From Kitasatospora phosalacinea (GTDB lineage: Bacteria; Actinomycetota; Actinomycetes; Streptomycetales; Streptomycetaceae), in the NCBI RefSeq assembly GCF_000716545.1, contig NZ_JNWZ01000019.1, forward strand, positions 1-64,000: a stretch of DNA of 64,000 nt, read 5' to 3'. Below the pieces are notes generated by a model, which ran no database searches, had not been told where the DNA came from, and was given only the letters and a program-made list of their open reading frames with translations. Made by a program: the position numbers and the translations under genes. Shown one piece after another: positions 8,747 to 17,777 of this stretch (within the stretch, counting starts at the first letter, position 1; each line of letters opens with the position of its first letter).

Positions 8747-9460
8747 TCAGCTGCGGCGGAGCGCCTCGGTGAGGCGGTTGGCGGCCTCGATGATGGCCTG
8801 GGCGTGCATCCGGCCGGGGTGGCGGGTGAGCCGCTCGATCGGGCCGGAGACGGAGACCGCGGCGACCACGCGGTTGGAGGGGCCGCGGACGGGGGCGGAG
8901 ACCGAGGCGACGCCGGGCTCGCGCTCGCCGATGGACTGCGCCCAGCCGCGGCGGCGCACGCCGCTGAGGGCGGTGGCGGTGAAGCGGGCGCCCTGGAGGC
9001 CGCGGTGCAGGCGCTCGGGCTCCTCCCAGGCGAGCAGGACCTGCGCGGCGGAGCCGGCCTTCATCGGCAGCGTGGAGCCGACCGGCACGGTGTCCCGCAG
9101 GCCGGAGAGGCGCTCGGCGGCGGCCACGCAGATCCGCATCTCGCCCTGCCGGCGGTAGAGCTGGGCGCTCTCGCCCGTCACGTCCCGCAGGTGGGTGAGC
9201 ACCGGTCCGGCGGCGGCCAGCAGCCGGTCCTCGCCCGCGGCGGCGGAGAGCTCGGCGAGCCGGGGGCCGAGGATGAAACGGCCCTGCATGTCGCGGGTGA
9301 CGAGCCGGTGGTGTTCGAGTGCGACGGCGAGTCGGTGGGCCGTGGGCCGTGCCAGACCGGTGGCGGCGACCAGCCCCGCCAACGTGGCGGGGCCCGACTC
9401 CAGTGCGCTGAGCACCAGAGCGGCCTTGTCGAGAACGCCGACGCCGCTAGTGTTGTCCAT
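8747..9460 (-). CDS. ndgR: IclR-family regulator NdgR
   Basis: 237 aa from ATG 9460 ([20 protein letters not shown]). An N-terminal winged helix spans about residues 8-65, with [20 protein letters not shown] as its recognition region. The C-terminal IclR effector domain follows (about 75-235). NdgR is known in Streptomyces as an amino-acid-responsive regulator that activates leucine biosynthesis genes and influences growth and antibiotic production. The divergent position next to leuCD, 233 bp apart, is the conserved arrangement and supports direct control of leuC. The 233-bp gap has an inverted repeat just upstream of the start codon. Confidence 0.93.
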   Translation of the reverse strand: MDNTSGVGVLDKAALVLSALESGPATLAGLVAATGLARPTAHRLAVALEHHRLVTRDMQGRFILGPRLAELSAAAGEDRLLAAAGPVLTHLRDVTGESAQLYRRQGEMRICVAAAERLSGLRDTVPVGSTLPMKAGSAAQVLLAWEEPERLHRGLQGARFTATALSGVRRRGWAQSIGEREPGVASVSAPVRGPSNRVVAAVSVSGPIERLTRHPGRMHAQAIIEAANRLTEALRRS

Positions 9461-9491
9461 GTCTCGATACTGCAGTCTCAATCAGCGAGAC
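9461..9491. promoter_or_regulatory. Inverted repeat in the ndgR-leuC control region
   Basis: GTCTCG (9461-9466) and CGAGAC (9486-9491) are exact complements separated by 19 bp, directly abutting the ndgR start codon. The position fits an autoregulatory or leuC operator, but NdgR's motif cannot be verified here. Confidence 0.3.
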
Positions 9492-9693
9492 GCAAGTTCA
9501 ATCTTCCGAGAAAAGCGCCACTCTTGGAGTCAGCAGCCCGGGAGACACCCAGGACGGCACTCCACCGAGGTGTCCGGATCCTGGACGGTCCGGCGTGCAG
9601 GTCGCGACTCCAAGCGAGCCTCACAGGGCGGCACGGGACAAGACCTCGACGATCACGAGAAGGCCGGCAGAGCGGCCGGCTGGAGGGAATCCG

Positions 9694-11115
<1,422 letters not shown>

Positions 11116-11118
11116 GCC

Positions 11119-11715
11119 ATGGAGAAGTTCACCACCCACACCGGCCGCGCCGTCCCGCTGCGCCGCTCCAACGTGGACACCGACCAGATCATCCCGGCGC
11201 ACTGGCTGAAGAAGGTCACCCGCTCCGGCTTCGAGGACGGCCTGTTCGAGGCCTGGCGCAAGGACGAGTCCTTCGTCCTGAACCTGCCCGAGCGCCAGGG
11301 CGCGTCCGTCCTGGTGGCCGGCCCCGAGTTCGGCACCGGCTCGTCCCGCGAGCACGCCGTCTGGGCGCTGCAGAACTACGGCTTCCAGGCCGTCGTCTCC
11401 TCCCGGTTCGCCGACATCTTCCGCGGCAACTCGCTGAAGAACGGCCTGCTCACGGTGGTCCTGCCGCAGGAGACGGTGGAGGCGCTCTGGGCGCTGACCG
11501 AGGCCGACCCGACCGCCGAGATCACCGTCGACCTGGAGGCCCGCGAGGTCCGGGCCGAGGGCATCACGGCGCCGTTCGAACTGGACGACAACGTGCGCTG
11601 GCGGCTGCTGAACGGCCTGGACGACATCAGCATCACCCTGCAGAACGAGGCCGATGTCGCCGCGTTCGAGGCCAAGCGGCCCTCCTTCAAGCCGCGCACC
11701 CTGCCGGTCGTCTGA
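11119..11715 (+). CDS. leuD: 3-isopropylmalate dehydratase small subunit
   Basis: 198 aa, the swivel-domain partner of LeuC. Visible landmarks are [20 protein letters not shown] near residues 14-33 and the [17 protein letters not shown] substrate-binding loop near 70-86. Length is normal. It starts 3 bp after leuC, so the two are co-translated, and is followed by a clear terminator. Confidence 0.98.
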   Translation: MEKFTTHTGRAVPLRRSNVDTDQIIPAHWLKKVTRSGFEDGLFEAWRKDESFVLNLPERQGASVLVAGPEFGTGSSREHAVWALQNYGFQAVVSSRFADIFRGNSLKNGLLTVVLPQETVEALWALTEADPTAEITVDLEAREVRAEGITAPFELDDNVRWRLLNGLDDISITLQNEADVAAFEAKRPSFKPRTLPVV

Positions 11716-11742
11716 GTCACCGCTTTCTGACGCTCCGACAAC

Positions 11743-11772
11743 AAGACCCGCCCCCCTCCGGGGCGGGTCTTC
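11743..11772 (+). terminator. Terminator after leuD
   Basis: AAGACCCGCCCC (from 11743) pairs with GGGGCGGGTCTT (to 11772), followed by TCGTTGTT. It lies 27 bp after the leuD stop. Confidence 0.85.
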
Positions 11773-11849
11773 GTTGTTCGCAGGGGAGTTCGTCAGCCGC
11801 GAATAGACCCTGGTGTAGCGCAACTCCGCACAGATGGCACAATCGTTGC

Positions 11850-12140
11850 ATGCACCACAGTCCCGAACCTCCGTACCTGGACGGCGAACCGGCGTCCGGG
11901 GACGGTCGGGACGGTGCTGCCGACTCGGAAGTCACCCTGCTCTACGCACTGGTGGCCGAGCGGTTGAAGCAAGCCCACGCCCGCGTTCACGCGCTGAACG
12001 TGTCGACGGACGCAAAGACCGCTCTCACCCGACAACTGCTGATCGTCACCGAGACCGCGAAGCGCGATCTCCCGGAGGCGGCACGGCGGTTGAGTCGCTT
12101 TGTGCAGGACCTCGACGAGGGGCGGATGCCTCCCCGGTGA
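11850..12140 (+). CDS. Conserved small protein of unknown function between leuD and hupS
   Basis: 96 aa from ATG 11850 (MHHSPEPPYLDGEP). The first 28 residues are acidic and probably disordered. The rest (TLLYALVAERLKQAHARVHA onward) is predicted helical with a regular hydrophobic pattern and ends RFVQDLDEGRMPPR. No Shine-Dalgarno is evident; CACAAT lies 6 bp before the ATG, so a leaderless transcript is possible. A gene stands at this place between leuD and hupS in Streptomyces chromosomes as I remember them. No known domain is recognised. Confidence 0.75.
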   Translation: MHHSPEPPYLDGEPASGDGRDGAADSEVTLLYALVAERLKQAHARVHALNVSTDAKTALTRQLLIVTETAKRDLPEAARRLSRFVQDLDEGRMPPR

Positions 12141-12194
12141 GCACCTCCATGCGCAAATCCATTGCGACACTAGGGTGATTCACGCGTTTGGTAA

Positions 12195-12223
12195 TTGAAA
12201 GTCCGCAGATACATACCTAACGT
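12195..12223 (+). promoter_or_regulatory. Candidate hupS promoter
   Basis: TTGAAA at 12195-12200, a 17-bp spacer and TAACGT at 12218-12223, placed 51 bp before the GTG start. It sits in a locally AT-richer patch. Confidence 0.4.
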
Positions 12224-12273
12224 GCGAAAAGAACGGATGGAATCATCCGGCGCCCGTTTCCGAAGGGGAAGAC

Positions 12274-12951
12274 GTGAACAAGGCTCAGCTTGTCGAAGCG
12301 GTGGCCGAGCAGCTGGGCGGTCGCAAGGCTGCCGCAGAGGCCGTCGACGCAGTGCTCGACACCATGGTGCGTGCCGTCGTGGCGGGTGACCGCGTCTCGG
12401 TCACCGGTTTCGGCACCTTCGAGAAGGTGGAGCGCTCGGCGCGCTTCGCCCGCAACCCGCAGACCGGCGAGCGGGTCAAGGTCAAGAAGACCGCGGTGCC
12501 GCGGTTCCGTCCCGGCCAGGGCTTCAAGGACCTCGTCTCCGGCAGCAAGAAGCTGCCGAAGGAGGGCCCGTCGGTCAAGAAGGCGCCCAAGGGCTCGCTC
12601 ACCCCGGGCAAGTCCGGCGTGGCCGCGACCCCGGCCGCCAAGCGCGCCGCCACCAAGCGCGCCGCCGCCGCGGGCGCGGGCACCGCCGCGACCAAGAAGA
12701 CCGCCGCCAAGAAGACCGCCACCACCGCGACGGCCAAGAAGGCGGCGCCCGCCAAGACCGCGGTCAAGAAGGCCACCACCGCCAAGACCACGGTGGCCAA
12801 GACCGCGGCCGCCAAGAAGGCGTCCACCGCGGCCAAGAAGACCACCACCGCGGCGGCCGCCAAGAAGACCGCCGCCACCGCCAAGAAGACCGCTCCGGCG
12901 AAGAAGACCGCCACGCGGAAGACCACCGCGCGCAAGTCCACCGCCAAGTAG
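12274..12951 (+). CDS. hupS: HupS, HU-type nucleoid protein with histone-H1-like tail
   Basis: 225 aa from GTG 12274 with GAAGGGGAAG upstream. Residues 1-93 form an HU domain (MNKAQLVEAVAEQLGGRKAA, GFGTFEKVERSARFARNPQT, VPRFRPGQGFKDLV). The rest is a Lys/Ala/Thr/Pro tail with many AAKK and TAKK motifs, like histone H1. In Streptomyces HupS compacts the spore nucleoid and is developmentally upregulated. The tail DNA is a series of imperfect short repeats (AAG AAG ACC GCC type), so length variation between strains is expected. A strong terminator follows. Confidence 0.96.
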   Translation: MNKAQLVEAVAEQLGGRKAAAEAVDAVLDTMVRAVVAGDRVSVTGFGTFEKVERSARFARNPQTGERVKVKKTAVPRFRPGQGFKDLVSGSKKLPKEGPSVKKAPKGSLTPGKSGVAATPAAKRAATKRAAAAGAGTAATKKTAAKKTATTATAKKAAPAKTAVKKATTAKTTVAKTAAAKKASTAAKKTTTAAAAKKTAATAKKTAPAKKTATRKTTARKSTAK

Positions 12952-12994
12952 TCGCCCGCCCCGGCGCCGGCCAGTCCGGCCCGGGGTCGCCGGC

Positions 12995-13042
12995 CGCGCC
13001 GGTCCGGCCCGGTTCCCCCCGGGTCCGGACCGGCGCGTCCTT
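12995..13042 (+). terminator. Terminator after hupS
   Basis: CGCGCCGGTCCGG (12995-13007) pairs perfectly with 13025-13037, with further pairing towards the loop, followed by TCCTTTTT. This is an unusually canonical terminator for this genome. Confidence 0.9.
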
Positions 13043-13197
13043 TTTCCGGCCGCCCCGTGCCCGGCGGCCCGGGCGGACCGGCGCGACCGGCGGACCGGCG
13101 CTCCCGACGCGCCCGGCCGGGCGAACTGAGCGGCCGTCGGAACGACGCGGCGTCAGGGCGCCGCAGGGCGCGGGGAAAAGCGCGGAACCGGCGGGAA

Positions 13198-13941
13198 TTA
13201 CTCCTGCGGCGCTTCCACCGGCAGCTCGTAGCAGATCTCCCAGCGGGAATCCGGAATGACGAGATCCGCGGTCTCCACCGGCCGCCCCGAATCGTCCAGG
13301 TACGTCCGCTCGATCACCGTCACCGGATCGCCCGAGCCGATCCCCAGCAGCGTGGACTGCTCCGCCGTCGCCCGCGCGGGGCGCGGCCGCTCCACCGCCC
13401 GCACCACCCGGATCCCGATCGAGGCCATCCGGGCCACCACCGTCCGACCGTGCATCGGGCCGTACCCGGGCATCGTCACCGGGCTCTTGTCGGTGAGCGC
13501 CATCGGCTCCCAGGAGTCGGCGAGTTGGACGATCCGCCGTTCCAGCAGGAACTCGTACCGGGTGTGCACCACCAGGGCGCCGGGCTCGATCCGCAGCCGC
13601 CGGGCCACCTCCTCGGTGGCCGGGACGAGGGCCGCGGTCTCCGACTCCCACTCGCCGTCCGGCCCCGGCGCGGCCGGGAAGTCCTCCACCGCCCGGGTGC
13701 GCACCATCGGCAGGCGCGGCTTCGGGACGCGGAGGTAGGTGCCCGAGCCGGTCTTGCCCTCCAGCAGGCCCTCGTTGATGAGCACTTCCTGGGCCCGCTG
13801 GACCACGTTCGTCCCCACGTCGTAGCTCTTGGCCATCTTGGCCCGGGACGGCAACCGCTCGCCGACCTTCCACTCCCCGGCCAGCACCCGGCGGCGCAGG
13901 TGGTCAGCGATGCGGCGGTACGGAGGGTCCTGTTTGGGCAT
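13198..13941 (-). CDS. GntR-family (HutC/UTRA type) transcriptional regulator
   Basis: 247 aa from ATG 13941 with GGGAG 9 bp upstream; a longer in-frame start exists but adds 26 residues unlike the family. The winged helix covers residues 6-75 (YRRIADHLRRRVLAGEWKVG, LPSRAKMAKSYDVGTNVVQRA, EGLLEGKTGSGTYLR). A UTRA ligand domain follows (about 95-240), with GDPVTVIERTYLDDSGRPVE typical of HutC-type members. It is divergent from two small unknown genes; a 16-bp perfect palindrome overlaps the shared promoter region. The likely job is ligand-released repression of itself and the pair. The ligand is not known. Confidence 0.9.
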   Translation of the reverse strand: MPKQDPPYRRIADHLRRRVLAGEWKVGERLPSRAKMAKSYDVGTNVVQRAQEVLINEGLLEGKTGSGTYLRVPKPRLPMVRTRAVEDFPAAPGPDGEWESETAALVPATEEVARRLRIEPGALVVHTRYEFLLERRIVQLADSWEPMALTDKSPVTMPGYGPMHGRTVVARMASIGIRVVRAVERPRPARATAEQSTLLGIGSGDPVTVIERTYLDDSGRPVETADLVIPDSRWEICYELPVEAPQE

Positions 13942-14012
13942 CTGGCATCTCCCGGGGGAGGGCGGACCTGCCGGGTCGCGGCAGGACGGGTGATCAGGAC
14001 GGGTGGTTCGGC

Positions 14013-14053
14013 TTGACAACCTAATGCATTAGGTGAAATCTAATGCTTCAGAT
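14013..14053 (+). promoter_or_regulatory. Promoter with embedded GntR-type operators
   Basis: TTGACA (14013-14018) is a consensus -35. It abuts the perfect 16-bp palindrome ACCTAATGCATTAGGT (14019-14034), and a second imperfect copy, ATCTAATGCTTCAGAT, lies at 14038-14053. Both share the CTAATGC half-site and fill the space between -35 and the transcript start, so bound protein would block polymerase. The block lies between the divergent GntR gene and the 14094 gene, which makes that GntR protein the natural ligand. Confidence 0.7.
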
Positions 14054-14093
14054 TCACTGCGAGTGATGAGCTGACTTCGGGGAGAGGTGTGGC

Positions 14094-14339
14094 ATGCGGA
14101 GCACGAGGGTGTTCGACCTCGCATCCGGGCTCGCGGGGGCCACCGGAGCCGAAGCCAGGATCAGCCAGTTGCCCGACGGCGGTTACCGAGTGGAAGCGGA
14201 GCTGCCCGGAGAGCCGGAGACGCACGACCACCGGGCGGTCCTCGACCTGCTCCGCCGGGCCGACCGCTACGGGCACCGCTACCGCACGCGCACCCACACC
14301 GTCTGGGCCGAATTCGACCCGCCGCAGGAGCCATCGTGA
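14094..14339 (+). CDS. Small protein of unknown function, first gene of the GntR-controlled pair
   Basis: 81 aa from ATG 14094, with GGGGAGAGG 7 bp upstream. The sequence MRSTRVFDLASGLAGATGAE is followed by an alternating pattern (ARISQLPDGGYRVEAEL) and ends THTVWAEFDPPQEPS, suggesting a compact alpha/beta fold with a C-terminal strand. No membrane segment, cysteine pair or known motif. Its stop overlaps the GTG of the next gene by 3-4 bp (GTGA), so the two are translationally coupled. Confidence 0.75.
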   Translation: MRSTRVFDLASGLAGATGAEARISQLPDGGYRVEAELPGEPETHDHRAVLDLLRRADRYGHRYRTRTHTVWAEFDPPQEPS

Positions 14340-14728
14340 AGGACACGCCGCCCGGCTACACCGTTGCCATCGAGGGGATCACCGAGCCGACCTCGTTCCC
14401 CGCCCTGGCCCCCGCCCTGGCCTCGCTCTGGTGGACGCTGAACACATTGCCGCTGGGCTGGACGCAGTTCGAGGCCTACCGCTACTTCCTCGGCCCGGGC
14501 GCGGTCGAGCGCACCGAGGCGTTCCTGGCGCGGGACGGGCGGCTGCAGCTCGGCTTCGCCCTGCTCGGCCGGACCAGGCTGATCAGCGTCGTCCCGGGGG
14601 AGCACGGGACGCCCCAACAGGTCTGCGCCCCGCTCAAGTTGGTCGACTCGCCGGAGGTCGCCGCGCTGCGCGCGGACGGCTCGGGCGACGGGCGCGGCCG
14701 GGGGCCCGGGCGGCGGCGCGGCGCCTGA
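14336..14728 (+). CDS. Protein of unknown function, second gene of the GntR-controlled pair
   Basis: 130 aa from GTG 14336. Residues 1-108 look folded: YTVAIEGITEPTSFPALAPA, a Trp-rich helix SLWWTLNTLPLGWTQFEAYR, then FALLGRTRLISVVPG. The last 20 residues are an Arg/Gly tail ([14 protein letters not shown]), which may bind nucleic acid or be disordered. I do not recognise the family. Tight coupling to the preceding gene suggests the two proteins act together. Confidence 0.75.
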   Translation: MKDTPPGYTVAIEGITEPTSFPALAPALASLWWTLNTLPLGWTQFEAYRYFLGPGAVERTEAFLARDGRLQLGFALLGRTRLISVVPGEHGTPQQVCAPLKLVDSPEVAALRADGSGDGRGRGPGRRRGA

Positions 14729-14804
14729 CGGCGGGCGGTGGCGGGCGCCGTCCGGCGCGGTGGGCGGTCGGCGCGGTCGGCGGGTGCCGGGCCCGGCGGG
14801 CGGC

Positions 14805-15740
14805 TCAGTCGGCTTCCGGGTCCGGGAAGGTCTGCAGGGTGAGGAAGACCACCCGGCGGTCGGCGCCCTCGCCCGCGGTGCGGATGCGCACCCGTTGGCC
14901 GGCCCGGAGCAGGCGCAGGCCGCCGGCGTCGAAGGCGGGCGCGTCGAAGGGGACGGGCGTGCCGTCGTCGAGCAGGACCGAGCCGGAGCGGGTCGTGGGG
15001 TCGAAGCTGAACGCGGTGGCCTGCATGGGAGCCAGCATAGGGCTTCGGAGCAGGGCGGAAGTGGCCGGGCCGAGGCCGAGCAGGTGGGCGGCGGCCAGGT
15101 CCGCCGGGGTGTCGACGTCGCGGCGGACGGAGGGGGCGCCGGGGAGCAGCAGTTCGGCGGCGCCGCCGGCCAGGTGGGCGTCCCGGGAGCCGGGTCCGAA
15201 CGCGGGGCGCAGCGGTTCGCGGGGCGGCCCGGCGAGCAGGACGGTGCCGGTGCCGGGGGCGTCGGCCAGGAAGGCCCGCCCCCGCACGGGCACCGCCGCC
15301 AGGACGCGGGCGAGCTCGGCGGGCCGCAGCGCGGGCAGGTCGGCGGAGAGGGTGGCGACGGGGGAGCCGGGGGAGCGGCGGTGGGCGGCGGCGGCGCCGT
15401 GCGCGAGCGCCGGGTTGAGACCGCCCGGTTCGTCGTCCAGCACCTCGGCTCCCAGCGCGCGCAGCGCCCCGGCGGCGCGCGCGTCCCGGGTGACCACCAG
15501 GACGCGTCCGACCGCGGGGCAGGCCAGCGCGGCGGTGACGGTGTCGAGCGCGAACGCGAGGGCCAGCCGGGGCCGCAGCGCGCCGAGCGCGGCCAGCCGG
15601 CTCTTCGCCCCGGCGAGCGGCTTGACCGGGACGACCACCGACCAGCCGGTCCGCGGTCGGGCCCGCTCCGGCCGGGGCCGCCCCGGGGCGGTCGGCCCGA
15701 TGGCGGCGGGGCGTACGGTGTCCTCTGTCATCGGCGCCAT
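14805..15740 (-). CDS. cofC: 2-phospho-L-lactate guanylyltransferase (CofC/FbiD) with an extra C-terminal domain
   Basis: 311 aa. Residues about 32-240 are a CofC/FbiD nucleotidyltransferase: SVVVPVKPLAGAKSRLA, VLVVTRDARAAGALRALGAE, LSADLPALRPAELARVL, DVDTPADLAAAHLLGLGPAT. These enzymes guanylylate phospholactate or phosphoenolpyruvate for coenzyme F420. The family normally ends just after that last motif. Here the frame continues without a stop into about 73 residues starting MQATAFSFDPTTRSGSVLLD, which look like a small beta-barrel (cold-shock or OB-like). The ATG at 15026 could start this segment as a separate gene (14805-15026), but no ribosome binding site is evident. The start of cofC may be ATG 15740 or 15731. 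Confidence 0.85.
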   Translation of the reverse strand: MAPMTEDTVRPAAIGPTAPGRPRPERARPRTGWSVVVPVKPLAGAKSRLAALGALRPRLALAFALDTVTAALACPAVGRVLVVTRDARAAGALRALGAEVLDDEPGGLNPALAHGAAAAHRRSPGSPVATLSADLPALRPAELARVLAAVPVRGRAFLADAPGTGTVLLAGPPREPLRPAFGPGSRDAHLAGGAAELLLPGAPSVRRDVDTPADLAAAHLLGLGPATSALLRSPMLAPMQATAFSFDPTTRSGSVLLDDGTPVPFDAPAFDAGGLRLLRAGQRVRIRTAGEGADRRVVFLTLQTFPDPEAD

Positions 15741-15948
15741 TGTGGCGTCGGCCGGGGAGCCCTGGCCAGCGTGTCCCGGCGCCCGGGGCGGCGGGCCGGG
15801 GACGGGTCGACCGGTGGCGGTGGTGGCTGCTCGACACAGGCTCGGCTCCCGGGCGAGACTGGTCGGCGCCTCGGAGCCGCCGGTCGGCCCCGGCGAGGAG
15901 ATACCGCGGCGCAGTTACGGGGCGCCGCACGGATGAGGAGGAGCAGGG

Positions 15949-16749
15949 GTGGCCCGCCGCTCTAACGCCAGGTTCGGAAACGCCGACTACGGGATCTGGT
16001 ACCGCTTCGCGGCGGTGCTCGTGAAGCCGGTGACCAACGCCCTGGCAAAGGCGGAGTGGCGCGGCTGGGAGCACCTGCCCGAGAAGTCCGGGTTCATCGC
16101 CGCGGTGAACCACAATTCGGTGATCGACCCGGTGTTCTACGCGCACTGGCAGTACAACTCGGGCCGCCCGCCGCGGATCCTCGCCAAGTCCTCGCTGTTC
16201 TCGGTGCCGTTCATCGGCTTCATGCTGCGCAAGACCGGCCAGATCCCGGTGTTCCGGGACTCCACCGACGCCGCCGAGGCGTTCCGGGCCGCGATCGACG
16301 CGGTCAACGGCGGCCAGTGCGTGCAGTTCTACCCGGAGGGCACCCTCACCCGGGACCCGGACCTGTGGCCGATGACCGGCAAGAGCGGCGCGGCCCGGGT
16401 CGCGCTGATGACCGGCGCGCCGGTGATCCCGGTGGCGCACTGGGGCGCGCACGAGATCATCCCGCCGTACGGCAAGGGCAAGGGCAAGTACCGCCTGTTC
16501 CCGCGGCACAGGGTGGTGGTCGCGGCCGGCCCGGCGGTCGACCTGAGCAAGTACCAGGGGAAGGAACTGACCGCCCAGGTGCTCAGGGACGCCACCGACG
16601 ACATCATGGCCGCGATCACCGCCGTGCTGGAGGACGTCCGCGGCGAGCAGGCCCCGAAGGAGCGCTACGACATGCGCAAGGCCGCCAGGGAGCGGGCCAC
16701 GGCCGCCCAGGCCAAGCGCGAGCGCGCCGCCGAGGAGGGCGGCCGGTGA
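15949..16749 (+). CDS. plsC: 1-acyl-sn-glycerol-3-phosphate acyltransferase
   Basis: 266 aa from GTG 15949 (GGAGGAG 10 bp upstream). It transfers a fatty acyl chain to lysophosphatidate in phospholipid synthesis. The acyltransferase motif HX4D is present as NHNSVIDP near residue 56, and FYPEGTLTRD near 125 is the substrate-binding motif. The C-terminus is basic and helical (RKAARERATAAQAKRERAAE). The stop overlaps the gpsA start (GTGA), coupling glycerol-phosphate supply and acylation. Confidence 0.93.
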   Translation: MARRSNARFGNADYGIWYRFAAVLVKPVTNALAKAEWRGWEHLPEKSGFIAAVNHNSVIDPVFYAHWQYNSGRPPRILAKSSLFSVPFIGFMLRKTGQIPVFRDSTDAAEAFRAAIDAVNGGQCVQFYPEGTLTRDPDLWPMTGKSGAARVALMTGAPVIPVAHWGAHEIIPPYGKGKGKYRLFPRHRVVVAAGPAVDLSKYQGKELTAQVLRDATDDIMAAITAVLEDVRGEQAPKERYDMRKAARERATAAQAKRERAAEEGGR

Positions 16750-17747
16750 CCCGCTGCGCGGTGATGGGGACGGGCTCCTGGGGCACCGTCTTCGCGATGA
16801 TCCTGGCCGACGCGGGCTGCGAGGTGACGCTCTGGGGCCGCCGCCCGGAGCTGGTCGAGGCGATCGACCGGGACCACGTCAACCGGGACTACCTGCCGGA
16901 GCTGACCCTGCCCGCGGGCATCCGGGCCACCACGGACGCCGCCGAGGCGCTGGCCGGCGCGGACTTCGCGGTGCTCTCGGTGCCGTCCCAGACGCTGCGC
17001 GACAACCTGGCGCTGTGGGCGCCGCTGATCGAGCCGCAGACGGCGCTGGTGAGCCTGATGAAGGGCGTCGAACTCGGCACCGTGAAGCGGATGAGCGAGG
17101 TGATCTCGGAGGTCGCCGGGGTCGGCCCGGAGCGGGTCGTGGTGGTGTCGGGGCCGAACCTGGCCGGTGAGATCGCCAACCGGCAGCCCGCCGCGACCGT
17201 GGTGGCGTGCACCGACGAGGAGGTCGCCAAGCGCTTCCAGAAGGCCTGCCACACCCCGTACTTCCGCCCGTACACCAACACCGACGTGGTGGGCTGCGAG
17301 CTGGGCGGCGCGGTGAAGAACGTGATCGGCCTGGCGGTCGGCATGGCCAACGGCATGGGCCTGGGCGACAACACCAAGGCGACGCTGATCACCCGCGGGC
17401 TGGCCGAGACCACCCGGTTGGGCCTGGCGCTGGGCGCCGACGCGCACACCTTCGCGGGGCTGGCCGGGATGGGCGACCTGGTGGCGACCTGCTCCTCGCC
17501 GCTGTCCCGGAACAACACCTTCGGCACCAACCTGGGCCGCGGCATGACGCTGGCCGAGACCATCGCCGCCACCAGCCAGACCGCGGAGGGCGTGAAGTCC
17601 TGCGAGTCGGTGCTCGACCTGGCCCGGCGCAACGGGGTGGACATGCCGATCGTGGAGGCCGTGGTGGACGTGGTGCACAAGGGGCGGCCGACGCAGGAGG
17701 TGCTGAAGGGACTGATGTCCCGTTCGGCCAAGCCTGAGCGCCGGTGA
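16746..17747 (+). CDS. gpsA: NAD(P)H-dependent glycerol-3-phosphate dehydrogenase
   Basis: 333 aa from GTG 16746. It reduces dihydroxyacetone phosphate to sn-glycerol-3-phosphate for lipid synthesis. The Rossmann motif VMGTGSWGTVFAMILAD opens the protein. SLMKGVELGT, VVSGPNLAGEIA and GCELGGAVKNVIGLAVGMAN (with the catalytic Lys) follow, then the C-terminal helical domain (AGLAGMGDLVATCSSPLSRN). It overlaps plsC by 4 bp and precedes ddlA by 30 bp. Confidence 0.97.
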   Translation: MTRCAVMGTGSWGTVFAMILADAGCEVTLWGRRPELVEAIDRDHVNRDYLPELTLPAGIRATTDAAEALAGADFAVLSVPSQTLRDNLALWAPLIEPQTALVSLMKGVELGTVKRMSEVISEVAGVGPERVVVVSGPNLAGEIANRQPAATVVACTDEEVAKRFQKACHTPYFRPYTNTDVVGCELGGAVKNVIGLAVGMANGMGLGDNTKATLITRGLAETTRLGLALGADAHTFAGLAGMGDLVATCSSPLSRNNTFGTNLGRGMTLAETIAATSQTAEGVKSCESVLDLARRNGVDMPIVEAVVDVVHKGRPTQEVLKGLMSRSAKPERR

Positions 17748-17777
17748 CCGGAATCGGACGGTAGTCTCAACGCCGAT

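Noticed and set aside
12640-12945. CRISPR-like or satellite repeat in hupS
   Set aside because: The repeats are codon-level Lys/Ala/Thr repetition inside the HupS tail, without spacers.
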